Shown: positions 54,011 through 64,000 of the stretch, one piece after another
How the letters are laid out: every line of letters starts with the position of its first letter
Numbering within the stretch: the first letter of the stretch is position 1
NCBI GenBank assembly: GCA_019633985.1
Contig: JAHQWE010000050.1
Location: forward strand, 1-64,000
Source of the DNA: Acidiferrobacterales bacterium
Lineage (GTDB): Bacteria; Pseudomonadota; Gammaproteobacteria; Arenicellales; Poriferihabitantaceae
Direction of reading: 5' to 3'
DNA: 64,000 nucleotides
Translations under genes and position numbers: made by a program
The notes under the pieces: generated by a model
What the model saw: the letters and a program-made list of their open reading frames with translations, nothing else
Database searches by the model: none
Told to the model about the DNA's origin: nothing

Positions 54011-55558
54011 TTAACGAATTTCATTGGATTCGAAAATTCCGGGCAGCTGTTGCAAGGCCATTTTCCCTAGCGGAGTTCTCGGCAGTTCATCTACAAGCGC
54101 AAACCGCGTAATCTGGTTATGTTTTGAAACCAGTTGGTTGAATGATTTGATTACGCGTTTCGCTTCTGCCACCGGATCATCCCCCTCAACCGACATAACG
54201 CATGCAGGCTTCATATCTACCTCAGTCACCCCGGCCTCTTTCACCATCGGATCTCTCTCCAACAGGGTTTCGAGCTCTTCCGGGTAAACGTTCTTGCCTG
54301 CTTCGGTGACGATCAGTCGCTTCGACCGGCCTGTGAGCGTGACGCGCCCTTTATGATCAATTTTCGCGATATCTCCGGACTTAAACCAACCATCCTCTAA
54401 TGCGTTTTGGTTTTGCTCTTCATCTTCATAACCCAGCATGACATTCGGGCCCTTGATCCAAAGCTCGCCATTGCCATTTTCGTCGGGGTCCACCACCTTC
54501 ACTTCTACCCCATCAATAGGCCTGCCAACGCTATCGACAGCATCGTCGAATGCCTCCTGGACGCAGCTAAGTGGAGAGGTCTCAGTGAGTCCATAACCCT
54601 GACGCAAAGGTAGGCCAAGGTCGTGATAATACTGACTAATTTTGCCGTCGAGATGCGAGCCCCCAGAAACCCAGATTTTGATTTCACCGCCAAACTTTTT
54701 GCGAATCGGGCCATTTAGAAGATGGCGTGTACGCTTGGGCAGCGCTTTGATGATTTTACGGTAGACCGATAGCGCCTTACCCCCCTCGGAAAACTTCTTT
54801 TCCAGGCCGAGCATAATGTTACGAAACAGTCGCGGTACCGCGATGACCACGGTAATTTTTTCTTCTTCCAGCGCGCTCAAAATTTCGTTTGCTGCCAACA
54901 CTTTGGGAGAGACCAGTCGCGCCCCTAAATAATAGGGCAGAGTTACATTGCCGGTGATTCCCATGCAATGGGAAAACGGCAGAAGAGAGAGAAAACGATC
55001 GTTCCGATCGAATGATTCAAGCTTCACTGCGGCGAAAATGTTTGAAGCCAGATTGTTATGAGAAAGCCGTGCGACCTTTGGGTTGCCTGTGCTGCCAGAA
55101 GTGTAGATTCTGACTGCCACTGCCTCCCCATCCTCTGCCGCCGGCGTGGCGAGTTCCGCTTCGATCTTTGCTGGGTCATTTTGCAGAGAAATCGGGATGC
55201 GATGCGCATGTTCCAGTTCAGAGTCATAGGTCAGCATAACGTCCGGATTGATCGCATCAATTTGTGCGGCAATCTCGTGGTCACTATTGCCAATATGTAT
55301 CGGAGCCACCATTGCGCCGACACGAAACGCCGCGAAGGCCGCGATTGTCCATTCTGGCCCGTTGGGTGCTGTGATTCCTACAGTTTTTCCCGGAGCAATC
55401 CCCGCTTCTCTCAAATCTTGTGCAGTGCACAGCACAGCGTCAATGATTTGCTGATAGGTGATTTCCCTCTTGCCGCTACGTTGACGACATACCCACGCCA
55501 GTCTGCTGGCGTTCTCGCGCATGGATGGTTCGACCAGCGCCCACAGATTATGAGACAC
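54011..55558 (-). CDS. AMP-dependent acyl-CoA synthetase/ligase family protein
   Basis: VRIYTSGSTGNPKVARLSHNNL, RQGYGLTETSPL, WFKSGDIAKIDHKGRVTLTGRSKRLIVTEAGKNVYPEELE. Confidence 0.92.
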   Translation of the reverse strand: MSHNLWALVEPSMRENASRLAWVCRQRSGKREITYQQIIDAVLCTAQDLREAGIAPGKTVGITAPNGPEWTIAAFAAFRVGAMVAPIHIGNSDHEIAAQIDAINPDVMLTYDSELEHAHRIPISLQNDPAKIEAELATPAAEDGEAVAVRIYTSGSTGNPKVARLSHNNLASNIFAAVKLESFDRNDRFLSLLPFSHCMGITGNVTLPYYLGARLVSPKVLAANEILSALEEEKITVVIAVPRLFRNIMLGLEKKFSEGGKALSVYRKIIKALPKRTRHLLNGPIRKKFGGEIKIWVSGGSHLDGKISQYYHDLGLPLRQGYGLTETSPLSCVQEAFDDAVDSVGRPIDGVEVKVVDPDENGNGELWIKGPNVMLGYEDEEQNQNALEDGWFKSGDIAKIDHKGRVTLTGRSKRLIVTEAGKNVYPEELETLLERDPMVKEAGVTEVDMKPACVMSVEGDDPVAEAKRVIKSFNQLVSKHNQITRFALVDELPRTPLGKMALQQLPGIFESNEIR

Positions 55559-55783
55559 GTCTATTCCTCTAGTGTTGTGTTTAGCTCGCTTTACGAAACT
55601 GATTCACAAAGCTGCCAAATCATCTAATTGGTAAAAAAGCGATGTGAAATTCAATCAATCACACTTTTTTCTTCATGGCTGTGTCCATCTGAAAGGTCCC
55701 CCTTGGGAGAATTGCCGTTCGCTCTCCCCGACAGATCACAGATATTTTTAGCAATTAAGCCATAATCAGCGTGCGTGAGCAAT

Positions 55784-56332
55784 TCACCGGGCGAGAAACC
55801 AGGCGCAAACGACTCCTCCAACTGCGCCAAAAAGGTGGCCGTCCCAGGAAATGCCGCTTTGCCCGGGAAGAATGCCGAAAAAAAGGGTTCCACCATAACT
55901 AAATCCAACGAACAGACCCACTAATATCGCCAACGGTCGTTTTTCGAAAAATCCGCTGGCAATCAAGAAGCCGATAAGCGCAAATACTAGGCCGCTAGCG
56001 CCAATAACAGGGACAGAACGACCGAAAGCCCAGAGTAGTGCGCCGGAGGCCAGAATTAGGAAGGTCACGGTTCTGGCACTGTTTGCCCGAGACCCCGCTA
56101 GCAGGGCTAGTAAAGTGATCAGAGGAACCGAATTCGCCATGATATGGCTGAGGTCTTTGTGCAGGAAGGGTGAAAACAGGATTCCAGGTAGACCACTAAG
56201 CTGACGTGGAAAGAGTGCAAACCGTTCCAGAGGCAGAAAACGGTCGAGGATAAATACAACCCAGATCACCGCAACGAAAACCGCGATGCCAATGAATTCG
56301 CGTTTCAGCGAGGTGAAAAAGGATTCTTTCAT
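55784..56332 (-). CDS. Rhomboid-family intramembrane serine protease
   Basis: SHIMANSVPL, catalytic GASGLVFALIG and SWDGHLFGAVGG; multi-TM. Confidence 0.85.
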   Translation of the reverse strand: MKESFFTSLKREFIGIAVFVAVIWVVFILDRFLPLERFALFPRQLSGLPGILFSPFLHKDLSHIMANSVPLITLLALLAGSRANSARTVTFLILASGALLWAFGRSVPVIGASGLVFALIGFLIASGFFEKRPLAILVGLFVGFSYGGTLFFGILPGQSGISWDGHLFGAVGGVVCAWFLAR

Positions 56333-57303
56333 CTGCTAGTTCCGCTATGCGATTGATGATCCGCTGCCAGATTAGTTAGAAGCTGGCGCATATCCATTGG
56401 TAGATCTGTCTCCCAAGAAACGATTTGTTCCGATTTAGGATGGATGAATTCGAGCCGTTTTGCATGCAGCGCTTGCCGTGAAAACTCTTGAAGCGACCGG
56501 ACAAGTCCTTCAGAAGCAGCGGGCGGCAGCTTTACCCGGCTGCCGTAAACAGCGTCGCCCACTAATGGATAACCTCTCCAGCTCAGGTGTACGCGGATCT
56601 GATGCGTCCTCCCCGTTTCCAGAGCGGCTTCTATCAGCGCATGCGTGCGAAACTTCTGTTCGATTCTGGTATGAGTAATTGCTTCTTTACCGCGGTGAGT
56701 TACGGCCATTTTCAGTCTATCCTGGGGATGCCGGCCGATAGGTTGATCAATGGTTTCACCTGTCACGGGCACGCCATTGACGACTGCCAGATATCGTCGG
56801 CTTACGGTGCGTTCTTTCAGTTGTTCAACCAGGTGCTGGCGCGCCTGTTCGGTGCGCGCGACAACCATCAGGCCCGAAGTCAGCTTGTCGAGCCGATGTA
56901 CAATCCCGGCCCTCGGCAGCGTCCGCAGATTGTCATCAATAAAGAGCAGCCCATTTAGTAATGTGTGATCTGGATTGCCGGCGCCAGGATGCACCACCAG
57001 CCCGGCGGGTTTGTCGATCACGAGAATATCGTGATCCTGATACATCACGTCGAACTTTGCCTCCTGTGCGACCCAGTCCGCCTCCTCAACAGGGGGGATT
57101 TCCAGCGAAAGACTGGTCGAACCCCGTATTTTTTCACTGGCTTTCACATTCTTACCCTGACTGGTCACGCGACCGGATTTCAGCCATTTTTGGATATGCG
57201 CTCTGGAATATTCAGGAAGGAGTTCCGCCAGAGTTTTGTCTATCCGCATTCCTTCGTAGTCGATTGGGACATCGAGAGTGAGGAGTCCTGGGGCGTACGG
57301 CAT
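56329..57303 (-). CDS. rluD: 23S rRNA pseudouridine synthase RluD
   Basis: S4 domain, IVHRLDKLTSGLMVVARTEQA, ALETGRTHQIRVHLSWRGYPLVGD; divergent from bamD as in relatives. Confidence 0.95.
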   Translation of the reverse strand: MPYAPGLLTLDVPIDYEGMRIDKTLAELLPEYSRAHIQKWLKSGRVTSQGKNVKASEKIRGSTSLSLEIPPVEEADWVAQEAKFDVMYQDHDILVIDKPAGLVVHPGAGNPDHTLLNGLLFIDDNLRTLPRAGIVHRLDKLTSGLMVVARTEQARQHLVEQLKERTVSRRYLAVVNGVPVTGETIDQPIGRHPQDRLKMAVTHRGKEAITHTRIEQKFRTHALIEAALETGRTHQIRVHLSWRGYPLVGDAVYGSRVKLPPAASEGLVRSLQEFSRQALHAKRLEFIHPKSEQIVSWETDLPMDMRQLLTNLAADHQSHSGTSR

Positions 57304-57480
57304 CGTAGGGGCTATTTTCTCTGGGTTTGGGTTGAACTGGGTTCAGACTATGGCACAATAAACTGTCTTTGGGATTCGGTCGCGGCGGACGGAGTTTACC
57401 GATAAACGCCACCTTTTTCCGTGATTCCCCATTGATTTGCGATCTGATTCCACACTTTCACGACTCCCATCCAATCCAGC

Positions 57481-58389
57481 ATGATCCAGACTCTGTCTCG
57501 ATATCCCTCGCACGCTAAACATCGCGGAATTTACTATGTAATCATAGTTTTTTTTCTTTCCTTCTCGCTCACTGGCTGCGGTATGTTCAAGAAAGATGCG
57601 GTCGATGAAAACGCCACTGTCGAGGAACTCTACGCCATCGCGAAGGAAAGCATGTCCAAGCGAAACTGGACTACAGCGGTAAGCCAACTACGTGCACTGG
57701 AAGCAAAGTACCCCTACGGTGTTTACGCCGAGCAGGCGCAGCTTGATACCGTTTATGCCTACTACAGAAACAACGAGCCAGGGCTGGCAATTGCCGCTGC
57801 CGATCGTTTTATTAAATTGTATCCAACCCACCAGTCGGTGGACTATGCCTATTATTTGAAGGGGCTGGCGTCGTTTGAAGAAGACAAAAGCACTACGGGA
57901 TTGTTACTCGGCAAAGATGACCTGAGCGATCGAGACCCGGTACTTACCCGGAATGCGCTGAACGCCTTTAAGGATGTTTACACGCTTTTTCCTGACAGCA
58001 AGTACGCACCCAGTGCGCGGGAGAGAGTCACGTATCTCACTAATACCCTTGCACGGCATGAGATCTCTATTGCGGCCTACTACTATGCGCGAGGAGCGCA
58101 TGTTGCCGTAGTGAATCGGGCTAAGGGAGTGGTGGAGAATTATCCTGGCACTGCCACAGTTGAACAGGCGTTGGCCTTGCTAGTAAACAGTTACCAGGCG
58201 ATGGGACTGGGGGATCTTGCTGAAGATTCTCGACGTGTGCTGGAGTTGAACTTTCCAAATAGTGCTTATCTCGCAGGAGGAGGTGTTGTGGCGGGTAAAC
58301 CATTGGATGAAACGGCCAGTGTGAACACGAAGAAAGGCGGTTTCTTCTCCTCGATAAAGAATTTGTTTCGTCGCGGATCGACTGGATAG
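57481..58389 (+). CDS. bamD: Outer-membrane assembly lipoprotein BamD
   Basis: Lipobox SFSLTGC; LYAIAKESMSKRNWTTAVSQLRALEAKYPYGVYAEQAQLDTVYAYY; TPR. Confidence 0.95.
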   Translation: MIQTLSRYPSHAKHRGIYYVIIVFFLSFSLTGCGMFKKDAVDENATVEELYAIAKESMSKRNWTTAVSQLRALEAKYPYGVYAEQAQLDTVYAYYRNNEPGLAIAAADRFIKLYPTHQSVDYAYYLKGLASFEEDKSTTGLLLGKDDLSDRDPVLTRNALNAFKDVYTLFPDSKYAPSARERVTYLTNTLARHEISIAAYYYARGAHVAVVNRAKGVVENYPGTATVEQALALLVNSYQAMGLGDLAEDSRRVLELNFPNSAYLAGGGVVAGKPLDETASVNTKKGGFFSSIKNLFRRGSTG

Positions 58390-58519
58390 GTTGGATAGTG
58401 CCAACAATTCGGTGATCCTCACCGTGATATAGACGAGCGTCACTTCAATCAGACTCAAGGCCCGGCTACCCCAGCCCTTGGAGTGTTCTTGGGAGTGTTC
58501 TTGTTAAAAAACCAGTTAC

Positions 58520-59407
58520 TCAACTCTTGGTGAGCCTAGTTTCGGCTTCAGCGTATTTTGCCGCGGTTTTTTCGACGATTTCTTCCGGTAGTTCTGGTGG
58601 TGGTGGCGTTTTATCCCAGTCTAAAGTTTCCAGATAGTCCCGAAGAAATTGCTTGTCGAAACTGGGTGGGCTGATGCCTGGTTGATAGGTGTCTGCTGGC
58701 CAAAATCTCGACGAATCTGGTGTGAGCACTTCGTCAATAAGATGAAGCTCGCCGTTTTTATCCAAACCAAATTCGAACTTGGTATCGGCAATGATGATTC
58801 CCCGTTGTCGGGCATAGGTCGCGGCTTCTTGATAAATTTGCAAGCTGATAGATTTGACCTTTTCCGCCATCTCTTTGCCCACCGTATTGCTCATTTGTTC
58901 AAAGCCGATGTTTTCATCGTGATCACCCATTTCTGCCTTGGTCGCGGGGGTGAAAATCGGTGCCTCCAGCTCAGCTGCCTGAGGCAATCCTTTGGGAAGA
59001 TCAATCCCACAAATTTGTCCGGTTGCCTGATAATCCTTCCAGCCGGAACCAATGACATAACCTCTGACCACCGCCTCGATGGGGAGTGGGCTAAATCGTT
59101 TGACCACGGTAGCGCGCTCACCAAGGGTGTTGCGTTGGTCTTGGTCGGGGACAATATCTTCCAATGGCACGTCGGACAGCTGATTAGGAACCAGATGACT
59201 GGTACGTCCGAACCAAAAGTTGGCAACCCGCGTCAATACCTCTCCCTTACCAGGTATCGGCTTCGCCATAATGACATCGAAGGCCGATAATCGGTCACTG
59301 GCAACGATCAGCATGTGTTCGTCATCAATGGCATACACGTCTCGCACTTTCCCGCGATAAATAAGATCCAAATGCGGGAGGTCAGACTGAAAGAGGGCGC
59401 TTGTCAT
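58520..59407 (-). CDS. purC: Phosphoribosylaminoimidazole-succinocarboxamide synthase
   Basis: [48 protein letters not shown]. Confidence 0.97.
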   Translation of the reverse strand: MTSALFQSDLPHLDLIYRGKVRDVYAIDDEHMLIVASDRLSAFDVIMAKPIPGKGEVLTRVANFWFGRTSHLVPNQLSDVPLEDIVPDQDQRNTLGERATVVKRFSPLPIEAVVRGYVIGSGWKDYQATGQICGIDLPKGLPQAAELEAPIFTPATKAEMGDHDENIGFEQMSNTVGKEMAEKVKSISLQIYQEAATYARQRGIIIADTKFEFGLDKNGELHLIDEVLTPDSSRFWPADTYQPGISPPSFDKQFLRDYLETLDWDKTPPPPELPEEIVEKTAAKYAEAETRLTKS

Positions 59408-59419
59408 AAATATTTTCTT

Positions 59420-61717
59420 CTACTTTTCGATCGCTTCGATGGCGTTGACCTGACGGAAACCGCGGGGCAGGAACTTTCCTCTCTGGGCTCTCTGACCGAC
59501 ATAATTATCAAAATCCGCTGGTTTCAAGTTCAGATGGCGTTTGCCGCTGGAGATTCTTAGGTGGTCGCCCTCGCGAAATACCGCAAGATCAACCACATAC
59601 TCTTCGCCGGCTTTGAATTTTGCGCTCGGTATATTGATGAGTTTGACGCCTTTACCTTTTGAAAGCTGGCTTAATTCTCCTACAGTGAAAATCAGCAGTC
59701 GTCCCTCACTGGTAATCACGGCAACCCAATCATCGTCGAAATCATGTACTCGACGGGGAATCATTACATCAACGCCGTTACCGGCTTTCAGACTGGCTTT
59801 CCCCGCCTTGTTACGAGTAAAAAGGTCGCCAAGCTTAGCGACAAATCCATATCCTGCATTGGTGCATAGCAAGTATTCACTGTGTTCACGACCCATCATC
59901 ACACCACAGAAGCGAGTGCCTGCCTGGGGATTAACGATACTACTGACCGGCTCCCCAAAACTCCGCGCAGAGGGCAATGAATGCGAGGGTAGCGAATATG
60001 TTCTGCCGTTCGAGTCGATGGAGAGCAGAAGTTCATTGGTTTTCCCTCTGGCGGAATGCATAAACTGATCTCCGGATTTAAAGTTCAGTTGAGCCGGATC
60101 TACATCATGCCCTTTTGCCGCTCGAATCCAGCCTTTTTCCGAAAGAATAACAGTGATGGGTTCAGCGGGAACTAAGTCGTTGTGATCCATTGCGCGAGCA
60201 GCATCCCGAACAACAATGGGAGATCGTCGGGCGTCGCCAAATTCTTCGGCATCAGCGATCAGTTCATCTCGGACCAAATTCTTCAATCGCGTTTTGGACT
60301 TCAGGATCTTTTCAAGTAACTGTCGTTCTTTTTCAAGCTCCTCATGCTCGTGGCGAATTTTCATTTCCTCGAGTTTCGCCAATCGACGCAACTTTAACTC
60401 GAGGATCGCTTCCGCTTGAATATCACTGAGTTGGAAACGCTTCATCAGCACCGGCTTAGGCTTATCTTCGGTACGAATGATGTGGATCACTTCATCAATA
60501 TTCAGGAAGGCAATGAGATAACCTTCGAGAATATGCAGCTGTTGCAGGATCTTGTCATAGCGATACTGCAACCTTTTACGTACGGTCTCGGTGCGATAGG
60601 ACAACCACTCAAGCAGCAGCGATTTCAGGTCGAATACTCTCGGCCTGCCATCCAAGCCGATCATATTCATATTGACACGATAGCTTCTTTCGAGATCAGT
60701 GGTGGCGAACAAGTGGTTCATCAATGCATCCAGATCGATGCGGTTTGAACGTGGTTCAATCACCAGTCGAACCGGGCTTTCGTGATCGGATTCGTCGCGT
60801 AAGTCGCTTACCATTGGGAGCTTCTTTGCGACCATTTGGGCCGCGATCTGTTCCTGCACCTTGGCGCCAGAAACTTGGTAAGGCAGAGCGTTGATCACGA
60901 TCTCGCCCCCCTCTTTTTGCCAAGCTGCGCGCAACTTTAATGAACCATTGCCGGTTTCATAAATTTGCCTGATTTCTTCTGGTGCAGAAATCAATTCTGC
61001 TTCGGTTGGGTAGTCGGGCCCTTTAATATGCTCACAGAGCTGGTCTATCGTTGTTTTTTTGTCCTCGAGTAAGCGAACGCAAGCGCTAACAACTTCTCGG
61101 ATATTGTGGGGCGGAATATCTGTTGCCATGCCAACCGCGATTCCGGATCCACCATTCAGCAATACGTTGGGCAATCTCGCTGGCAGCAGACGCGGTTCCT
61201 TCAATGTGCCGTCAAAATTGGGTGTCCAGTCCGTTGTGCCCTGCTCGAGTTCGGCCAGAAGCAACTGCGCATATCGCGTCATTCTGGACTCGGTGTATCG
61301 CATCGCAGCAAAGGATTTCGGGTCATCCTGACTGCCCCAGTTGCCCTGGCCATCAATGAGCGGATAACGATAGCTGAATGGCTGCGCCATCAACACCATC
61401 GCTTCATAGCATGCGCTGTCACCATGCGGATGAAATTTACCCAGTACGTCGCCGACGGTGCGCGCCGATTTCTTGAATTTGGCACCAGCGTGCAGGCCCA
61501 GATCCGACATGGCATAAACAATTCGGCGTTGAACCGGCTTTAATCCATCCCCGATGTTAGGAAGGGCGCGATCGAGAATGACGTACATGGAGTAATTCAG
61601 GTACGCATTTTCAGTAAATTGTGCGATGGAGAGCTTCTCGAGCTCGATGACACTAGGAGGATTAGTGTCGGCAGAAGAGGATTTGCGTTTTCTCGGCATG
61701 AATGTCGCTTGAGACAA
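59420..61717 (-). CDS. parC: DNA topoisomerase IV subunit A ParC
   Basis: [95 protein letters not shown]. Confidence 0.96.
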   Translation of the reverse strand: MSQATFMPRKRKSSSADTNPPSVIELEKLSIAQFTENAYLNYSMYVILDRALPNIGDGLKPVQRRIVYAMSDLGLHAGAKFKKSARTVGDVLGKFHPHGDSACYEAMVLMAQPFSYRYPLIDGQGNWGSQDDPKSFAAMRYTESRMTRYAQLLLAELEQGTTDWTPNFDGTLKEPRLLPARLPNVLLNGGSGIAVGMATDIPPHNIREVVSACVRLLEDKKTTIDQLCEHIKGPDYPTEAELISAPEEIRQIYETGNGSLKLRAAWQKEGGEIVINALPYQVSGAKVQEQIAAQMVAKKLPMVSDLRDESDHESPVRLVIEPRSNRIDLDALMNHLFATTDLERSYRVNMNMIGLDGRPRVFDLKSLLLEWLSYRTETVRKRLQYRYDKILQQLHILEGYLIAFLNIDEVIHIIRTEDKPKPVLMKRFQLSDIQAEAILELKLRRLAKLEEMKIRHEHEELEKERQLLEKILKSKTRLKNLVRDELIADAEEFGDARRSPIVVRDAARAMDHNDLVPAEPITVILSEKGWIRAAKGHDVDPAQLNFKSGDQFMHSARGKTNELLLSIDSNGRTYSLPSHSLPSARSFGEPVSSIVNPQAGTRFCGVMMGREHSEYLLCTNAGYGFVAKLGDLFTRNKAGKASLKAGNGVDVMIPRRVHDFDDDWVAVITSEGRLLIFTVGELSQLSKGKGVKLINIPSAKFKAGEEYVVDLAVFREGDHLRISSGKRHLNLKPADFDNYVGQRAQRGKFLPRGFRQVNAIEAIEK

Positions 61718-61797
61718 AGAGGTTGATTATAAACGAGAGCCAAGTATCCTCTCAGCGGAAATTGATCCTCGACCACAAAAATCTTATTGACCGTATG

Positions 61798-62358
61798 GCA
61801 AACAACGAAAGTCAGACCATGATAGAAAACGCAATCGAGCTCAAGTTGATTGATGGTTCTCCTCCGATGTCGTCCGACCATCTTCTTGGGCTACTCGAAA
61901 AATCCGGTATTCCACATTCCACGGTCGATCATGCTGCAATGTGGACGGTAAATGATGCCAAAGCTTTACGGGCGCCTTGCGAATATGGTCATACAAAAAA
62001 TCTGTTTGTCAGGAACAAGAAGGGGCAGATGTGGTTATTGACGCTACACGAGGATCGGCAGGTTGATCTCAAGGCGACTGCCGCGATGGTGGGCACAAAT
62101 CGCTTTTCCTTTGCCAGCCCCCAGCGATTGATGCACTATCTTGGGGTCATACCCGGCGCGGTAAGTCCGTTGTCTGTTCTTAATGATGTGACAGGGAAGG
62201 TGCAGTTTTATATCGATCAGAAACTAATGGAAGCACCCGAACTACATATCCATCCCTTGATCAACACACGCACAACCACCATCGGCCGTGACGCCTTGCT
62301 GTCTTTTCTTGAGTTAAACGGTCATCGAGCCAATGTGCTTTCGTTCACAAAACCATGA
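61798..62358 (+). CDS. YbaK/ProX-like aminoacyl-tRNA deacylase domain protein
   Basis: KNLFVRNKKGQMWLLTLHEDRQVDLKATAAMVGTNRFSFASPQRLMHYLGVIPGAVSPLSVLND; internal Met start MANNESQTM probable. Confidence 0.85.
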   Translation, partial: ANNESQTMIENAIELKLIDGSPPMSSDHLLGLLEKSGIPHSTVDHAAMWTVNDAKALRAPCEYGHTKNLFVRNKKGQMWLLTLHEDRQVDLKATAAMVGTNRFSFASPQRLMHYLGVIPGAVSPLSVLNDVTGKVQFYIDQKLMEAPELHIHPLINTRTTTIGRDALLSFLELNGHRANVLSFTKP

Positions 62359-62523
62359 GGGTCTCGCATTTGAGATTGTTGCCTAGCACTGAATTAAATC
62401 TCCTTGGCGAGCTAAAAATCATTTTTGTGCTGCGGAGTGAAACATTTTTAAGGCGAACCTCTCGGGACTTGTTAGTCCCGTCTCGGGCGGTGTAACTTGC
62501 GACGCAGTGAAACAGAAGGGTTT

Positions 62524-64000
62524 GTGACTCCAAGAGCATTTTGGTGGTGCTGCGGAATAGCCATTGCGATAAAGTTATGGCTTGTTGGTGGCCATGATCT
62601 GATTGGTAAGTATCGGATTTATGACGACTTCCTGTTTTTGGAGCTCAGCCAGCATATATTGAATGGCGACTGGCTTGGGCCCCTTCATTATCGAACCCTG
62701 ATCAAAGGCCCGGGGTATCCGTTGTTTATTGCTGGAAGTTACTGGCTCGGTTTACCGTTGCTGCTTGCACAGCAGCTTCTCTATGTCATCGCCTGCACAA
62801 CTGTGGTTCTCGCTCTTTCTGCGGTCGTGAAAAGTCGTGCTATTTTGTATTGTGCCTTTCTCTTACTGCTGTTTAACCCATTTAGCTATTTCTACCCAAT
62901 GGTAGGCGCGCTAATGCGCGAAAGTGTTTACAACAGCTTCGCCCTGATGTTCTTTGGTGCCCTATTGGGTATTTGGTACCGCCATCATTTCAGCGTTATG
63001 CGAGGTGTGTTTTGGGCGCTGGTAGCGGGAATGGCGTATTCCATGATTTGGCTCACCCGTGAAGAAGCGATTTGGAGTGTTCCGGGTCTTGTACTCTTCG
63101 CGCTTGTGTTTGTGCCGAAATGGCCCTGGCAACGCAATTCTAGCTGGCTGTTTCGTCTAGTTCTGGTGGCGTTTCCGGTATGTATGAGTATCGGGGCGGT
63201 ATTCGGAGTAATGAAACTCAATGAGCGTCACTATGGCACGGCGGTGTTTATAGAGACCAAGTCAGATCAGTTTGTGACTGCACTGGGTAGTCTGATGAAC
63301 ATCCGGGAAGATGGTTTTGTGAAAGGTAAGATCGTTGGACCAAAATCTGAACGCGCTGCATTTAGAGTTAGCCCGACGTTTGCTTCAATCGAACCGCATA
63401 TCAAGAAGCGCAGCCGGAAACGCCCGAACGTGTTTTACAACTGGACGCTTCGATCGGCGGCGAATGACGCGGGGTATTACAGTGATCATGAAAATGTACA
63501 GCCAGCGCTGGATTTTTACTCGCAGATGGGGCGGGAAATCATCGCCGCTTGCGAAGCCGGCGAAATTCAATGCTTTGATCGTTCGCCCACGCTGCAACCA
63601 CCTCTTCATTTGGAGCATAAAAAACGATTTCCAGCAGAGTTTCTCGGGCTCTTGAAAAGGGCGGTCTGGTTCGACGAGTACAACGCGTTTTCGCCAGAGT
63701 ATCAAAGCTTTGCTGACATGGGGATGTTGCTCACTTTCGACTATGTCACTGGGCACAGCGCCGTGCGTAAAAGCAAGCACTTCGAGGCAATGCAGCCTGA
63801 CTTTGATTTCCGAATGCAGGAGACGAAAGAAGGCTTGATGCAAGCAATCGGAACCGCTTATCAATGGTTTATGCCAGCACTCGTTTTTATAGCGCTGTTA
63901 GCGCATCTGATATCAATGCGAAGCGTGCTGCGGTTTGAATCCTCAGCGTCATTGCCGCTGTTTGGATTGATTGTCGGAGGCAGTATTACCGCAGTCCTGG
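62524..64000 (+). CDS. Multi-TM membrane protein with large soluble loop, 3' end beyond window
   Basis: Manual translation from GTG 62524 gives an uninterrupted frame to 64000 (VTPRAFWWCCGIAIAIKLWLVGGHDLIGKYRIYDDFLFLELSQHILNGDWLGPLHYRTLIKGPGYPLFIAGSYWLG...); absent from the ORF track because it has no stop in the window. Confidence 0.8.
   Translation, partial: MTPRAFWWCCGIAIAIKLWLVGGHDLIGKYRIYDDFLFLELSQHILNGDWLGPLHYRTLIKGPGYPLFIAGSYWLGLPLLLAQQLLYVIACTTVVLALSAVVKSRAILYCAFLLLLFNPFSYFYPMVGALMRESVYNSFALMFFGALLGIWYRHHFSVMRGVFWALVAGMAYSMIWLTREEAIWSVPGLVLFALVFVPKWPWQRNSSWLFRLVLVAFPVCMSIGAVFGVMKLNERHYGTAVFIETKSDQFVTALGSLMNIREDGFVKGKIVGPKSERAAFRVSPTFASIEPHIKKRSRKRPNVFYNWTLRSAANDAGYYSDHENVQPALDFYSQMGREIIAACEAGEIQCFDRSPTLQPPLHLEHKKRFPAEFLGLLKRAVWFDEYNAFSPEYQSFADMGMLLTFDYVTGHSAVRKSKHFEAMQPDFDFRMQETKEGLMQAIGTAYQWFMPALVFIALLAHLISMRSVLRFESSASLPLFGLIVGGSITAVL

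Noticed and set aside
55058-55627. 189-aa plus-strand ORF
   Set aside because: Antisense to the AMP-ligase N-terminus; composition not protein-like.
55651-55908. 85-aa minus-strand ORF downstream of the rhomboid gene
   Set aside because: Overlaps the rhomboid C-terminus in another frame; no supporting motif.
58649-59290. 213-aa plus-strand ORF
   Set aside because: Fully antisense to purC, which has unambiguous motifs; low-complexity composition typical of shadow ORFs.

Overview
64 kb of compact gammaproteobacterial-type chromosome, mostly conserved housekeeping genes. I see no rRNA, tRNA, CRISPR array, transposase or phage gene. From left to right: a dcw cluster (ftsW partial, murG, murC, murB, ftsQ, ftsA, ftsZ, lpxC); DUF721/DciA, secA, argJ, mutT; coaE-pilD-pilC-pilB on the minus strand; iscR-sufBCD-DUF59-Rieske; murA-hisD-hisC; tmcA, ferredoxin, coaD, rsmD; ftsY-ftsE-ftsX; infA; a TPR-sulfotransferase; a porin; a BamC-like lipoprotein. 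Next comes an accessory block (about 40-52.4 kb) of four glycosyltransferases, a polysaccharide-deacetylase-like protein, a complete Opp-family ABC transporter and a 2OG-Fe(II) oxygenase-like protein. The right end carries thrC, an AMP-ligase, a rhomboid protein, rluD, bamD, purC, parC, a YbaK/ProX-like protein and a membrane ORF that runs off the window. The most interesting leads are: (1) the convergent glycosyltransferase/deacetylase/ABC-transporter locus; (2) two back-to-back nested inverted repeats upstream of iscR-suf; (3) a nested inverted repeat of about 107 bp between hisC and tmcA; (4) a 36-codon ORF ending in a TAATG overlap with murA, with a perfect 7-bp palindrome inside it. All family calls come from reading motifs in the translated ORFs; no database search was run.
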